NCBI GenBank assembly: GCA_039025395.1
Contig: JBCCOK010000020.1
Location: forward strand, 13,191 to 77,190
Reading direction: 5' to 3'
From: Hoeflea_A sp039025395
GTDB taxonomy: Bacteria; Pseudomonadota; Alphaproteobacteria; Rhizobiales; Rhizobiaceae
DNA length: 64,000 nt
Shown: in pieces, positions 1 through 9,133 of the stretch
Numbering within the stretch: the first letter of the stretch is position 1
Layout: each line of letters starts with the position of its first letter
Translations under genes and position numbers: made by a program
Notes under the pieces: generated by a model
What the model was told of the DNA's origin: nothing
The model's input: only the letters and a program-made list of their open reading frames with translations
Databases searched by the model: none

Positions 1-216
1 CGGCGCCATTGTGTTCATATCCGCGCAAATTCAAGCCAAACGCATTTTCGCGGTCGCCATTGCAGCAATCAGGCTCAACGCGGTTTCAATTGCAATGCAA
101 GTCTGCGTAGCCGGAATTTGGTTGCAACGCCACCGCGATGCAGCCGATTGCCCACAACTCTTTATCATGCGATGAGCCAATTTTTGCTCGTTGATAGGCG
201 GCATTTCGATTTATAG

Positions 217-2829
217 CTAGGCTTCAATCACCTCTTTCACCGCCGTTGCAAGCTGCTTCAGCGAAAAGGGCTTCGGCAAGAACCCGAATTGGGCGTTTTC
301 GGGCAGGTTCTTGGCAAAGGCGTCTTCCGCGTATCCTGAAACGAAGATGAACTTCATATCCGGGTATTCCTTGCGCAACTCGCGCAGAAGGGTCGGACCG
401 TCCATTTCCGGCATCACCACATCGGAAACGACGATGTCGACATCGCCTTCGAGTTCCTTGATCACATCCAGTGCCTCAACACCCGACCCTGCCTCGTGTA
501 CGGTGTATCCGCGCGTTTCAAGCATGCGCTTACCGCCGCGCCGAACGGCTTCCTCATCCTCGACCAGAAGCACCGTTGCCGAGCCGGTAAGATCGGTTCT
601 TTCTTCATCCTTGGCTGCGCCGTTGACCTTTTCGGCTTTGCCGGGCGTTGCCGGCATATCGGTCTGCGGTGAGGCGACGGCTGCCGATTGCACCTCGTCC
701 GCCTCGGTTTGCATGTGACGTGGCAGGTATATGCGAAACGTGGTCCCCTCGCCGACTTCGGATTCCGGATAGATATAGCCGCCGGACTGCTTGATAATCC
801 CGTACACCATGGAAAGGCCCAGCCCCGTGCCCTTTCCGACCTCTTTGGTGGTGAAGAATGGCTCGAATATCTTGTCCATCAAGTCCGGTGCAATACCGGT
901 TCCCTCGTCGCTAACGGCGATCATCACATAATCACCGTCCTGCATGCCGCGATTGTTGAGGCCGGCAACCTCGTCGCTCTCGACGTTTCGGCTGCTGATC
1001 CTGATCGTGCCGCCTTCCGGCATCGCATCGCGCGCGTTCACAGCGAGGTTGATGATCACCTGCTCGAACTGACCGATGTCGGTTTTTACCGGCCAAAGGT
1101 CCTTTCCATATTCGATGTCGAGCTTGACATTCGACCCGGTCAGGCGATCGACAAGCATGCGCAAATCGCCGATAACATCGGTCATTGAGAGAACTGTGGG
1201 GCGCATGGTCTGTTTGCGCGAGAAAGCCAGCAACTGGCGCACCAGGACGGCCGCCCTGTTGGCATTGCGTTTGATTTCCATCAGATCGGCAAAGCTTGAA
1301 TCAGACGGGCGCAGAGAAAGCAGCAAGTGATCGGCAGACAACAGGATTGCCGTGAGCACATTGTTGAAATCATGCGCGATGCCGCCGGCCAGGGTTCCAA
1401 CGGCATTCATTTTCTGGGTTTCGGCCATCTGCGCCTCAAGCGCCTTCTGTTCGGTGGTTTCAACCGCGTAGATGATCGCGGCCTCCGCGCTTTCGCTCCC
1501 GTCGACCACTGCGGTCACGTAGAAGCGAAAAAAGCGTTCGCTGTCAGCAGCATGGCGCGAATCGATCGGTGCGATTTCACCTTGGCCGTGCACAGCCTGT
1601 TCGAGGGCCTCGTCCAGCACCGCGCGATCGGCTTCTTGCATGACCGTCTCGAACAATGCACCCTTTTCAAGATCGTCACGTGACACGACTTCGGAAAACA
1701 TCTTCAGAAAGGGTGCGTTGGTTCGGACGATTTTGCCTGTACGCTCGACCGATGCAATCGCCATCGGCGTGTTGTTGAAGAAGCGTGTAAAGCGCGTTTC
1801 CGCAGCGGACGATTCACTGGCGTTGGCACCGTCACCCGCGCGTTGAAGGACGATTGTGCGGCTTTCGCCGGGCGCACCGTCGCGGGTCGCACTGACCCTG
1901 TGAACAAGGCGAACCGGGAGGCTCTTGCCGTCCTGCCGGAGCATATCGAGATCCAGCGTTGCCGTGCGGTCGAGCCCGGGCGCCGCCTGTACCGATTCTA
2001 TCAGCGCCATGCCCTCACCGGCGATCATATCGCGCAATACGATGGAACCCGGTGTAAAGCGGGTCAGGTCGAGGCCGATCCAGTCGGCCAGTGTCGCATT
2101 GATATAAACCACCTCACCGGCTTGCCCAGTGGACATGAATCCAGCTGGCGCATGATCAAGATAGTCGATCGCGTGCTGGAGTTCGCGGAAAAACCGCTCC
2201 TGCTCTTCGCGCTCCGAAGTGATGTCCGAAAGCTGCCAGACATAGAGCCGCTCGCCTGCATTGCCGAGATCCAGGAGCCGCGCGCGCAACCGATACCAAC
2301 GCGGACCCTTTGACTCGCTGTCGCCTCGCAGGCCTCGTAAAACCCGGAATTCCTCCTGACCTTCCTTGCCCTCCCGGATCTGATTGGTAAGCCGATAGAC
2401 AGCTTCTGCCGCCTGGCTGTCGTTCGACATGATGGCTTCAATCGAAAGCACGTCTGACGGTTCATCGACGCCAATCAGTTCCGCATAGGTGCGGTTGGCA
2501 TAGATAACGCGGCCCTTTCTGTCGGTAACAACAGTGCCTTCCGGATGTCCGTCGATGAACAGGCGGGAAAGAACATCACCACCGCCCCGCGGCATGAGCT
2601 GGACGAAACCGATCACGGTCGAAACGAGGTAAAAGATGCCGACCATCGCCAGCATGCCGAGAAGGCCAAGTCCGAGGTCTGTGTTGACCCGTCCTTCCAG
2701 ATATATGAAGGCGACCGCGGCGCCAATAAGAACAACGGCAAGAACAATAAGGCGAGCAACAGTGCCGGGTTTCGAATGCTGATCGATTATTGGCGTCGGA
2801 TAGTTTCCCGACGGCTTTTCCCGCGCCAT
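217..2829 (-). CDS. cckA: CckA-type hybrid sensor histidine kinase
   Basis: Membrane hybrid kinase of the alphaproteobacterial cell-cycle phosphorelay. In studied relatives it passes phosphate through ChpT to CtrA and CpdR. At 870 aa it has two N-terminal TM segments (about residues 22-80), PAS-type sensor regions including the stretch VIYANRTYAELIG, a HisKA box GGIAHDFNN with phospho-His486, an ATPase domain with the N, G1 (DEGTGIAP) and G2 (GKGTGLGLS) boxes, and a C-terminal receiver with Asp803 in SDVVMPEMDG. The ATG at 2829 was chosen because GAGGA lies just upstream; the frame stays open to 2940 without a good ribosome site. It is divergent from the FliO-like gene. Family assignment is strong because domain order and the HDFNN box are typical of CckA; targets are inferred from relatives. 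Confidence 0.95.
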   Translation of the reverse strand: MAREKPSGNYPTPIIDQHSKPGTVARLIVLAVVLIGAAVAFIYLEGRVNTDLGLGLLGMLAMVGIFYLVSTVIGFVQLMPRGGGDVLSRLFIDGHPEGTVVTDRKGRVIYANRTYAELIGVDEPSDVLSIEAIMSNDSQAAEAVYRLTNQIREGKEGQEEFRVLRGLRGDSESKGPRWYRLRARLLDLGNAGERLYVWQLSDITSEREEQERFFRELQHAIDYLDHAPAGFMSTGQAGEVVYINATLADWIGLDLTRFTPGSIVLRDMIAGEGMALIESVQAAPGLDRTATLDLDMLRQDGKSLPVRLVHRVSATRDGAPGESRTIVLQRAGDGANASESSAAETRFTRFFNNTPMAIASVERTGKIVRTNAPFLKMFSEVVSRDDLEKGALFETVMQEADRAVLDEALEQAVHGQGEIAPIDSRHAADSERFFRFYVTAVVDGSESAEAAIIYAVETTEQKALEAQMAETQKMNAVGTLAGGIAHDFNNVLTAILLSADHLLLSLRPSDSSFADLMEIKRNANRAAVLVRQLLAFSRKQTMRPTVLSMTDVIGDLRMLVDRLTGSNVKLDIEYGKDLWPVKTDIGQFEQVIINLAVNARDAMPEGGTIRISSRNVESDEVAGLNNRGMQDGDYVMIAVSDEGTGIAPDLMDKIFEPFFTTKEVGKGTGLGLSMVYGIIKQSGGYIYPESEVGEGTTFRIYLPRHMQTEADEVQSAAVASPQTDMPATPGKAEKVNGAAKDEERTDLTGSATVLLVEDEEAVRRGGKRMLETRGYTVHEAGSGVEALDVIKELEGDVDIVVSDVVMPEMDGPTLLRELRKEYPDMKFIFVSGYAEDAFAKNLPENAQFGFLPKPFSLKQLATAVKEVIEA

Positions 2830-3131
2830 GTCATCCTCATGGAAAGAGCTGATTCCCCGTAGCCACAATACCCTCTTTCGACCACATTCCTCTACACAAT
2901 GAAAGGCTTCCACCGAAATCCGCAGGCAACGTAAGACCACGGACCGACAATGAACGAACTGAGCTACCGGAAGTTACGTGACAAAGGGAACATAACAAGT
3001 CGGCAAGCTGTGTGTTTCCCCTACTTTGACAGCCGCCATGCTTGCATGGTCCCGACCGGCCCACTAGGCTTTGTAGCAATCGCGGTTCATCACCGTTTCG
3101 GTGCGAATCGAACTCTAGGCGCTGAAGTATC
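2830..3131. other. Divergent intergenic region cckA / FliO-like
   Basis: About 300 bases between divergent genes, expected to carry both promoters. I see no convincing gene in it. The one clear structure is the palindrome CCATGCTTGCATGG at 3036-3049. I could not assign -35/-10 boxes with confidence. Confidence 0.5.
3036..3049. promoter_or_regulatory. Palindrome, possible operator
   Basis: CCATGC-TT-GCATGG is a perfect 6-bp inverted repeat with a 2-base centre, placed between the divergent cckA and FliO-like genes. A binding site for a dimeric regulator is possible; no regulator is identified. It could also be chance. Confidence 0.25.
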
Positions 3132-4355
3132 ATGAGCGAACCACTTTTCGGAACGGGATCTATGTCCCTTATGCTGCTGCTCGCAGCGGTTGCAGTCATC
3201 ATCATTTTGGCCTTGCTCCTTGTCTGGGGACTAAGGCGACGCGGTCGCATTGCCTTCATGCGGGGCGGCTCGAATCGGCAGCCGCGACTGGCAGTTCTTG
3301 ACGCCGCGGCAGTGGATGCGCGGCGGCGGCTTGTTCTGGTGCGCCGCGACGGTATTGAGCATCTGCTTATGATTGGCGGTCCGAGCGACATCGTCGTCGA
3401 ACGCGGCATCAACCGGGTGGCCGCCTCAGCGCGCTTGGGAAGCGAAGCGGCGGCTGCACAACCGGCAACCGCAAATCCAACGTCCCCTCTAAGAGCGCAC
3501 CAGCAAAGGCAGCCAAAGCCGCCTCAGCGGCCACAAGCACCGCAACCCGAAACCGCCGCTGCGGAAAAGGCGGATGCAATCAGGTCCAGCAAGGTGGATG
3601 TTCCGGAGACAAGGCAAAATGCCAAACCTCCACCCGAACCCCAAACGATGCCGCCTCCGACACCGGCGGCAACCGATACGTCGCATTCAAAGCCTCATTC
3701 GTCAGCGACAGGCACGAAAGACTTGCCGCTACAGTCTGAAAGTCCGGCGGCTGCAACAGCCACGGCCGCCGCAGTCGCAGCAGCAACTGCATCGGCAGGA
3801 AGCCAGATGACCGCGGCGGACGAACCGCAGCCGGATGAATCTGCTGAAACGCCGCTAAAAGCCAGTGGCGAGCAGGATACGCCAGCCGAGCCAGAAATTG
3901 CTACCGCAGGGATCCCGGATGAAGAAAGCGCAATAAAGGCTGAAATCGAAAGCGCATTGGCAGCAACCGGCAAATCGATTGTGCAAGAAAGCCCGTCAGA
4001 TCCGGAAGAAGCAGATCGAATCCTCGTTGCAATGCAGAATGCGGACCAAAACCTATCCGCGCCGGAAGGTTCCGACCCGGCTGAGGAAATCCAGAATCTT
4101 TACATCGACGACCGGCCGCCCGAAGTGGCAGCACAGGAGTTGATTGCCGATTTCGACGAATTGCTGGAAGCGGAAATAAGCAAAGCCGCAAGGCTCACAG
4201 AACCGAAAACGCCTCTCGACGCTGAAACTGATTTGCCAGACGAAGTGAAGCCCGAGCCACCCGAACCGCATACGGGGACGGAACCGGCAGCAGCATCCGC
4301 TTCGCTGGAAGATGAAATGAAAAAACTGCTTGGGGATCTGAGCGTAAAGCCCTGA
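3132..4355 (+). CDS. FliO-like membrane protein with long acidic, Pro/Ala-rich tail
   Basis: 407 aa. One N-terminal TM helix (about residues 10-32, LMLLLAAVAVIIILALLLVW) is followed by a compact domain with RRLVLVRRDGIEHLLMIGG (about residues 58-80). That pattern resembles the cytoplasmic part of the flagellar export protein FliO (PF04347), and rhizobial homologues next to cckA are commonly labelled FliO. From about residue 100 onward the protein is low-complexity, rich in Pro, Ala, Glu and Gln, with a short conserved-looking segment AAQELIADFDELLEAEISKA near residue 338. No other flagellar gene is present, so a flagellar role is unproven. Divergent from cckA, convergent with dksA. An alternative ATG lies at 3162; neither start has a strong ribosome site. 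Confidence 0.75.
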   Translation: MSEPLFGTGSMSLMLLLAAVAVIIILALLLVWGLRRRGRIAFMRGGSNRQPRLAVLDAAAVDARRRLVLVRRDGIEHLLMIGGPSDIVVERGINRVAASARLGSEAAAAQPATANPTSPLRAHQQRQPKPPQRPQAPQPETAAAEKADAIRSSKVDVPETRQNAKPPPEPQTMPPPTPAATDTSHSKPHSSATGTKDLPLQSESPAAATATAAAVAAATASAGSQMTAADEPQPDESAETPLKASGEQDTPAEPEIATAGIPDEESAIKAEIESALAATGKSIVQESPSDPEEADRILVAMQNADQNLSAPEGSDPAEEIQNLYIDDRPPEVAAQELIADFDELLEAEISKAARLTEPKTPLDAETDLPDEVKPEPPEPHTGTEPAAASASLEDEMKKLLGDLSVKP

Positions 4356-4395
4356 CGCTTGTCTGATCTAACAAAAACCCGAAAGCTGACGCCGC

Positions 4396-4815
4396 TTACT
4401 CGTCGCGGTACACTTTTTCCCTGCGCTCATGCCTTTCCTGAGCTTCGATCGACAATGTCGCTATGGGGCGGGCATCCAGCCGTCTGAGGCTGATTGGCTC
4501 TCCGGTTTCTTCGCAGAACCCGTATGTTCCTTCGTCCAGTCGCCGCAAGGCCGCATCGATCTTTGAGATCAGCTTGCGCTGTCTGTCTCTTGCGCGAAGC
4601 TCTATCGCCCGATCCGTCTCGGATGAAGCACGGTCTGCAATGTCAGGGTGGTTTGCGCTGTCTTCCTGGAGATTTCCGAGCGTTTCGCGCGCCTCGCGCA
4701 AAATATCGATCCTCCAGCCATTCAATTTAGCTCGAAAATAGGCACGCTGCTTTTCATTCATGAACTCCTCGTCATCGGAGGGAACGTAGGACCCGAGATC
4801 GATCATCTCATCCAT
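4396..4815 (-). CDS. dksA: DksA/TraR-family RNA polymerase regulator, zinc-site-poor type
   Basis: 139 aa. DksA proteins enter the secondary channel of RNA polymerase and act with ppGpp in the stringent response. The coiled-coil tip motif DxxDxA is intact as D58-x-x-D61-x-A63. The C-terminal finger YGFCEETGEPI...TLSIEAQ has only one of the four zinc cysteines: C101 is kept, and the other three positions are T104, S122 and A125. This one-cysteine form is typical of rhizobia and probably folds without zinc. ATG 4815 was preferred over an upstream in-frame start because AGAGGA precedes it. Convergent with the FliO-like gene across a 40-bp gap. Confidence is high because length, tip motif and C-terminal ERHERREKVYRDE all fit. 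Confidence 0.93.
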   Translation of the reverse strand: MDEMIDLGSYVPSDDEEFMNEKQRAYFRAKLNGWRIDILREARETLGNLQEDSANHPDIADRASSETDRAIELRARDRQRKLISKIDAALRRLDEGTYGFCEETGEPISLRRLDARPIATLSIEAQERHERREKVYRDE

Positions 4816-5283
4816 GGTGATTCCTCTGGTGCGGTGAGCATTTGCGCGTGTGTATAGCCACACCGTTGCCCGCTTACAAGCGTCAATTCCCAACAAAGTA
4901 TAAAATTTGTGTGCACTGATTTGTTGCTCAACGCTTATGTAAATTTTTGAACAGGTTGGACCAATCCGCCAAACTTATGCTTGTAAACAGCGTTGGCCGG
5001 AAAGAGTTGTTCGAGGATCAACTGTCCGGACGATACAAACTGTCCCCGGCTTCAGAATGATGCGCTGGTCCGTGTAACCTTAGGCCGGCGTCCTACTACG
5101 TCGCCGTCTGCACTTGGTTTGCCGGCAACCCTCCGATCGGAAAAGCCAATTTCAAACTGGCTCAAAAGCAGTCAATATCGTCTCGTCGCCTCTCGCTTCA
5201 CAAAGCGAATGATGCTTTATTTGCGTCGGGGTCAAGCTCGATGGGCACGCAAAACCCGGACGGCACAGTTGCAGGCACACTGT
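4816..5283. other. Intergenic region dksA / SixA-like
   Basis: About 470 bases between divergent genes. The AT-rich part just upstream of dksA (about 4890-4960) is the likely promoter zone. Open frames here lack ribosome sites and recognisable protein sequence. I see no RNA gene or repeat. Confidence 0.4.
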
Positions 5284-5832
5284 ATGAACGAACATGCAGC
5301 AACCAAACCGACGATCTACTTGCTTCGCCACGCGCATGCCGCTTGGGCGAATCCTGGTCAACGGGACTTCGACCGACCATTGAATGAGCGCGGCATTGAA
5401 GATGCCAATTTGGTTGCCGATGCATTCGCACGCTATCCGCTGCTGCCGCTGCTTATCCTGTGTTCGACAGCCAAACGCTGCCAGCAGACCTGCGAGATTT
5501 TTCTTTCGAAACTTCCGAACAATCCGCAGGTGCAGAACCGTGACGAAATTTACGGCAACGATCACAGGTATTATGTGCGTCTGCTGGCAAGCCAAACCGA
5601 GACGCCGGTCATGCTGATTGGCCACAACCCCATGATGGAGGATACGACACGGGCATTGACTTCCAGCGCCGGCCGCCCCGCTGCCGAGCGACTGGAGAAA
5701 GGATTTCCGACACGCGGCGTCGCCACGATTCAATTCGATGTTGGCATGGCAAACATCCAACACGGCGGCCATCTATCCGAATTTTTGAGTCCCAAGCGTT
5801 TGAGAAAAAGCGCCTTGAAGCTGGACAACTGA
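5284..5832 (+). CDS. SixA-like phosphohistidine phosphatase (histidine phosphatase superfamily)
   Basis: 182 aa. The N-terminal RHAH motif (R15, H16) carries the expected phospho-accepting histidine, and GHNPMMED later in the chain carries the second histidine of the superfamily. Length fits SixA, which removes phosphate from phosphohistidine proteins such as HPr or Hpt domains; the substrate here is unknown. The start was put at ATG 5284 because the conserved core TIYLLRHAH begins 9 residues later; the frame is open upstream to 4993 but that part is not protein-like. No strong ribosome site is visible. It is 201 bp upstream of ycjX on the same strand. Confidence 0.85.
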   Translation: MNEHAATKPTIYLLRHAHAAWANPGQRDFDRPLNERGIEDANLVADAFARYPLLPLLILCSTAKRCQQTCEIFLSKLPNNPQVQNRDEIYGNDHRYYVRLLASQTETPVMLIGHNPMMEDTTRALTSSAGRPAAERLEKGFPTRGVATIQFDVGMANIQHGGHLSEFLSPKRLRKSALKLDN

Positions 5833-6033
5833 ATTTGAAGTCTGTTCAGGAAGATCTGCATATAAAGAATTGAAACATCTTATTTATCTTGCATTACGAT
5901 TTCATATCGTACGGGGCGCGAATATCGTCTCACACTTTGGCGCCCGTGCGGCGATCCCGTCATCTGCTTGAACACAGCTTGCCCGGCTTCTTATATCCCA
6001 ACCAGCTAAATCTGTGGGCGAGACGAGTGTACC

Positions 6034-7506
6034 TTGAGCTCTACGCTATCGCGAATATCCAACGAAGCATTGATTACGGTCGACAATCTGGTCGACCGTG
6101 CCGGCGACATGATGCGACCGACCATGCGATTGGGCGTCACTGGACTGTCGCGTGCCGGCAAGACCGTTTTCATTACCGCGCTCATCCACAACATCATTCA
6201 CGGCGGACGCCTTCCGCTCTTCAATGTTCAGCACTCAGGACGCCTTGCAAAAGCCTATCTCCAGCCGCAGCCTGACGATGGCGTACCGAGGTTCCAGTAC
6301 GAAAATCATGTCGCCGCCCTCGTCGAGGATCGTTTGTGGCCGCACTCCACCCGCGCCATATCGGAGTTGCGGCTTACCATCGAATACGAATCTGCAAGCA
6401 TGTGGAACCGGATGTTGTCGGCAGGCAAGGTTTCAATCGACATTGTCGATTACCCGGGTGAATGGCTTCTCGACCTACCGCTTCTCAAACAGGACTTTAG
6501 AGCCTTCAGCCGTCAGGCCGTTGAAATGGCACGCTCACCGGCGCGCGCCGACCTTTCCCGCCATTGGCTGGACGGATGCATGCAAGCTGGACCGGCTGCG
6601 ACAGCGGACGAAACCGTTGCGCAAGAGATTTCCGGCCTGTTCGCCGATTATTTGCGCGCCTGCAGAAGCGAGGAGCGGGCCCTGTCGACTTTGCCGCCAG
6701 GCCGGCTTCTGATGCCCGGCGACCTCGATGGATCGCCCGCCCTGACCTTTGCGCCTCTAGCCGATCTGCCCGCCGAAGGGTCGGCACCCGCCAACACCTT
6801 GTGGGCGATGATGGAGCGCCGCTTCGAAGCCTACAAATCGCTCGTCGTCAGTCCGTTCTTCCGGGAGCACTTTGCCCGTCTCGACCGGCAGATCATTCTG
6901 ATCGATGCCATGCACGCCTTGAACGCGGGAACGGCGGCAGTGCAGGACCTTGAGCGTGCACTTGTTGATATCCTCTCCTGCTTCCGGCCAGGCCGGTCGA
7001 ACATTCTTTCTTCATTGCTGGCACGACGTATCGACCGTGTACTTGTCGCGGCAACAAAAGCCGATCATCTCCACCATGAAAGCCATGACCGCCTGGAAGC
7101 AATTGTCAGGCGCATCGTCGAACGCGCAACGCGCCGCGCCGGATACGCGAAAGCCGAAATTGAAGTCATCGCGATGGCTGCCGTGCGATCGACGAGCGAG
7201 GCAAAAGCAAAGCATGGCCGGGACAAGCTGCCACTGATTGTCGGAACGCCGATGAAAGGCGAGAACATCAATGGCGAAGCTTTCGACGGCGCCACCAGAA
7301 CCGGCATATTTCCAGGCGACCTGCCAGATGACGCTGAGCCCTATTTCCAATCAGGCAACGCAAAAGAGATTGACCATTCGCCTATCAATTTCGTGCGCTT
7401 CCGTCCGCCCGCACTGGAAAGCACCGCCGAGGGCGTCACACTCTCACTACCGCATATCCGGCTGGATCGGGCATTGGAGTTTCTTCTTGGAGATTGGCTG
7501 GCATGA
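6034..7506 (+). CDS. ycjX: YcjX-family P-loop protein (DUF463)
   Basis: 490 aa. A P-loop GLSRAGKT lies at residues 37-44. Conserved segments such as DIVDYPGEWLLDLPLL and VLVAATKADHLHH match a GTPase-like fold with switch and TKAD specificity elements. YcjX proteins are conserved and stress-linked in several proteobacteria, but their biochemical role is not settled. The start is TTG 6034, chosen because homologous N-termini start with a similar SNEALITVDNL segment; the next ATG (6109) would remove it. The stop overlaps the start of the next gene as ATGA, so the two genes are translationally coupled. Confidence 0.88.
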   Translation: MSSTLSRISNEALITVDNLVDRAGDMMRPTMRLGVTGLSRAGKTVFITALIHNIIHGGRLPLFNVQHSGRLAKAYLQPQPDDGVPRFQYENHVAALVEDRLWPHSTRAISELRLTIEYESASMWNRMLSAGKVSIDIVDYPGEWLLDLPLLKQDFRAFSRQAVEMARSPARADLSRHWLDGCMQAGPAATADETVAQEISGLFADYLRACRSEERALSTLPPGRLLMPGDLDGSPALTFAPLADLPAEGSAPANTLWAMMERRFEAYKSLVVSPFFREHFARLDRQIILIDAMHALNAGTAAVQDLERALVDILSCFRPGRSNILSSLLARRIDRVLVAATKADHLHHESHDRLEAIVRRIVERATRRAGYAKAEIEVIAMAAVRSTSEAKAKHGRDKLPLIVGTPMKGENINGEAFDGATRTGIFPGDLPDDAEPYFQSGNAKEIDHSPINFVRFRPPALESTAEGVTLSLPHIRLDRALEFLLGDWLA

Positions 7507-8609
7507 CAGGCAAGCAACGCAAACCGGCTGCTTTCAGGATCGAGGACGAAAAGGACCCAGCACCTGCCAAAGAGCCGAAGGTGAAGAAAACGGGGAGCAA
7601 GGCGCGGCAGCCAGCCGCAGTTGTCGCCGAAATCGAATGGGCTGACAACGATCCCTTTGTTGCCGAACGGACGTCAACGTTGGGCAACAGCCCGTTGGAA
7701 GAAGCGCTTACACCGCCAGTCGCCAAGGCAAGAAGCCGCCGCTTTTCCTTTGCAAAGATTGGCCTCAACGCTTTCGGTCTCTTGATTTCGCTGGCTTTTG
7801 CGCTCTGGATCGACACACTTGTTACGGGCCTGTTCGAAAGATCCGCATTGCTCGGTTGGGCGGCGACAGTGCTCGCGGCAATTTGTGTTGCGGCATTCCT
7901 TGGCCTTGCCTTGCGCGAGATCGCGGGGATCATGCGTCTGGAAGCTGTGCACGCGATTAAGTCAGCGGCCGACGAAGCGCGCAGCGAAAGAAACCCTGCC
8001 AAAGCAAGAGCCGTTGAATCGCGCCTGGTTCGGCTTTTCTCAAACCGCCCGGAAACGGCGCGTGCGCGGCGCCAACTCAAGGAACTGGAAGGCGACATCA
8101 TCGACGGGCCACAGCTCATGGCGCTCGCCGAAGCCGAATTGCTGGGCCCGCTTGACGAGCAGGCGCGTCAGTTGATCGTCGGATCTGCAAAGCGTGTGTC
8201 GGTGGTAACCGCCATCTCACCACGCGCGTTGCTCGATGTCGGTTATGTGCTGTTTGAAGCCATGCGCCTGATCCGCAATCTGGCAACGCTGTATGGCGGC
8301 CGGCCCGGAACCATCGGATCCGTGCGCCTGGCACGCGATGTCATAGCCCATCTTGCCGTAACGGGTTCAATGGCTGTTGGCGACGGTGTCATTCAACAAT
8401 TGATGGGCCATGGTCTCGCCAGCAAGCTTTCGGCGCGTCTTGGCGAGGGCGTTATAAACGGGTTGATGACGGCGCGCATCGGCATCGCGGCCATGGACTT
8501 GTGCCGCCCGATGGGCTTTCACAATTTGAAACGCCCAGGCATCGGCGATTTTGTCGGTGAACTGACACGTCAGGCCACGGGCACGCGCAAACCCGAAAAC
8601 AAACGCTGA
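7503..8609 (+). CDS. YcjF-family membrane protein (TIGR01620/DUF697)
   Basis: 368 aa. A charged cytoplasmic N-terminus (about 75 residues, Lys/Glu/Pro-rich) is followed by two closely spaced TM segments (about residues 88-140, including LNAFGLLISLAFALWI and GWAATVLAAICVAAFLGLAL). The C-terminal domain carries SPRALLDVGYVLFEAMRLIR and ARIGIAAMDLCRPMGF, typical of the YcjF/DUF697 family. It is the usual partner of ycjX, and the ATGA overlap at 7503-7506 supports co-translation. An in-frame TTG at 7494 is a less likely start. It probably anchors or regulates YcjX at the inner membrane (inference). Confidence 0.88.
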   Translation: MTGKQRKPAAFRIEDEKDPAPAKEPKVKKTGSKARQPAAVVAEIEWADNDPFVAERTSTLGNSPLEEALTPPVAKARSRRFSFAKIGLNAFGLLISLAFALWIDTLVTGLFERSALLGWAATVLAAICVAAFLGLALREIAGIMRLEAVHAIKSAADEARSERNPAKARAVESRLVRLFSNRPETARARRQLKELEGDIIDGPQLMALAEAELLGPLDEQARQLIVGSAKRVSVVTAISPRALLDVGYVLFEAMRLIRNLATLYGGRPGTIGSVRLARDVIAHLAVTGSMAVGDGVIQQLMGHGLASKLSARLGEGVINGLMTARIGIAAMDLCRPMGFHNLKRPGIGDFVGELTRQATGTRKPENKR

Positions 8610-8618
8610 CTGCTGTTG

Positions 8619-8930
8619 TTAAGTCCCCACCTGCCCCGGTTGCTCGACGCCGACACAGCATTCCCGCGTGAGAAAATCCAAAAGGTCGTTCATCGCGTCA
8701 TATTCCGCGTAGTTGCGTATTTCGCGCCCGAAGCGCTGCTGCCGGACGAGGCCTGCGTCAACGAGCGCTGAAATGTGATGCGCGAGCGTTGACGCCGGAA
8801 TTGCAAGATGCTCGCCGATTTCGCCTACGTTCAATCCGTCTTCACCCGCCCTGACGAGCAGGCGGAAGACCGAAAGGCGCGCGTCGTGACCGAGCGCCGA
8901 AAGGGATCTGGAAGCATCAGATTCGTTCAT
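8619..8930 (-). CDS. ArsR/SmtB-family winged-helix regulator
   Basis: 103 aa, the size of a single-domain ArsR repressor. The recognition-helix region IPASTLAHHISALVDAGLV (residues 44-62) and the wing region RQQRFGREIRNY are clear. A vicinal cysteine pair at C91-C92 (TRECCVGV) near the C-terminus could bind arsenite, another soft metal or respond to thiol oxidation, as in some ArsR relatives with C-terminal cysteines. No arsenic or metal gene is adjacent; the aquaporin at 47.7-48.4 kb is a remote candidate. It is convergent with the ycjF-family gene (9-bp gap). Target genes are unknown. Confidence 0.9.
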   Translation of the reverse strand: MNESDASRSLSALGHDARLSVFRLLVRAGEDGLNVGEIGEHLAIPASTLAHHISALVDAGLVRQQRFGREIRNYAEYDAMNDLLDFLTRECCVGVEQPGQVGT

Positions 8931-9083
8931 GGTCTGAAAATAAGTTCTCCTTGCCGCCCGTCAATATTGCGCCGGTCGATTGGGTGGCCGAAACAACGAC
9001 CCGTCCAGCGAACGATTGCAGATGAATGCCATTTCATCATTTTCGCCTGCTCTGCTACAATCATCGCGTTTTTCAACCCACCA

Positions 9084-9091
9084 TTAACCAT
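9084..9091 (+). promoter_or_regulatory. CtrA-like motif TTAACCAT
   Basis: The octamer TTAACCAT, reported as a CtrA-type site in rhizobia, lies 43 bases upstream of the secreted-protein start at 9134. One 8-base match can easily occur by chance, so this is only suggestive. Confidence 0.2.
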
Positions 9092-9133
9092 TCCGGTCGA
9101 TGGTGACTGCAAACCTTCTGCCATGGGCTGCCT

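Noticed and set aside
1..216. Window start searched for a partial gene or RNA
   Set aside because: No open frame with protein character and no tRNA-like folding; nothing to report.
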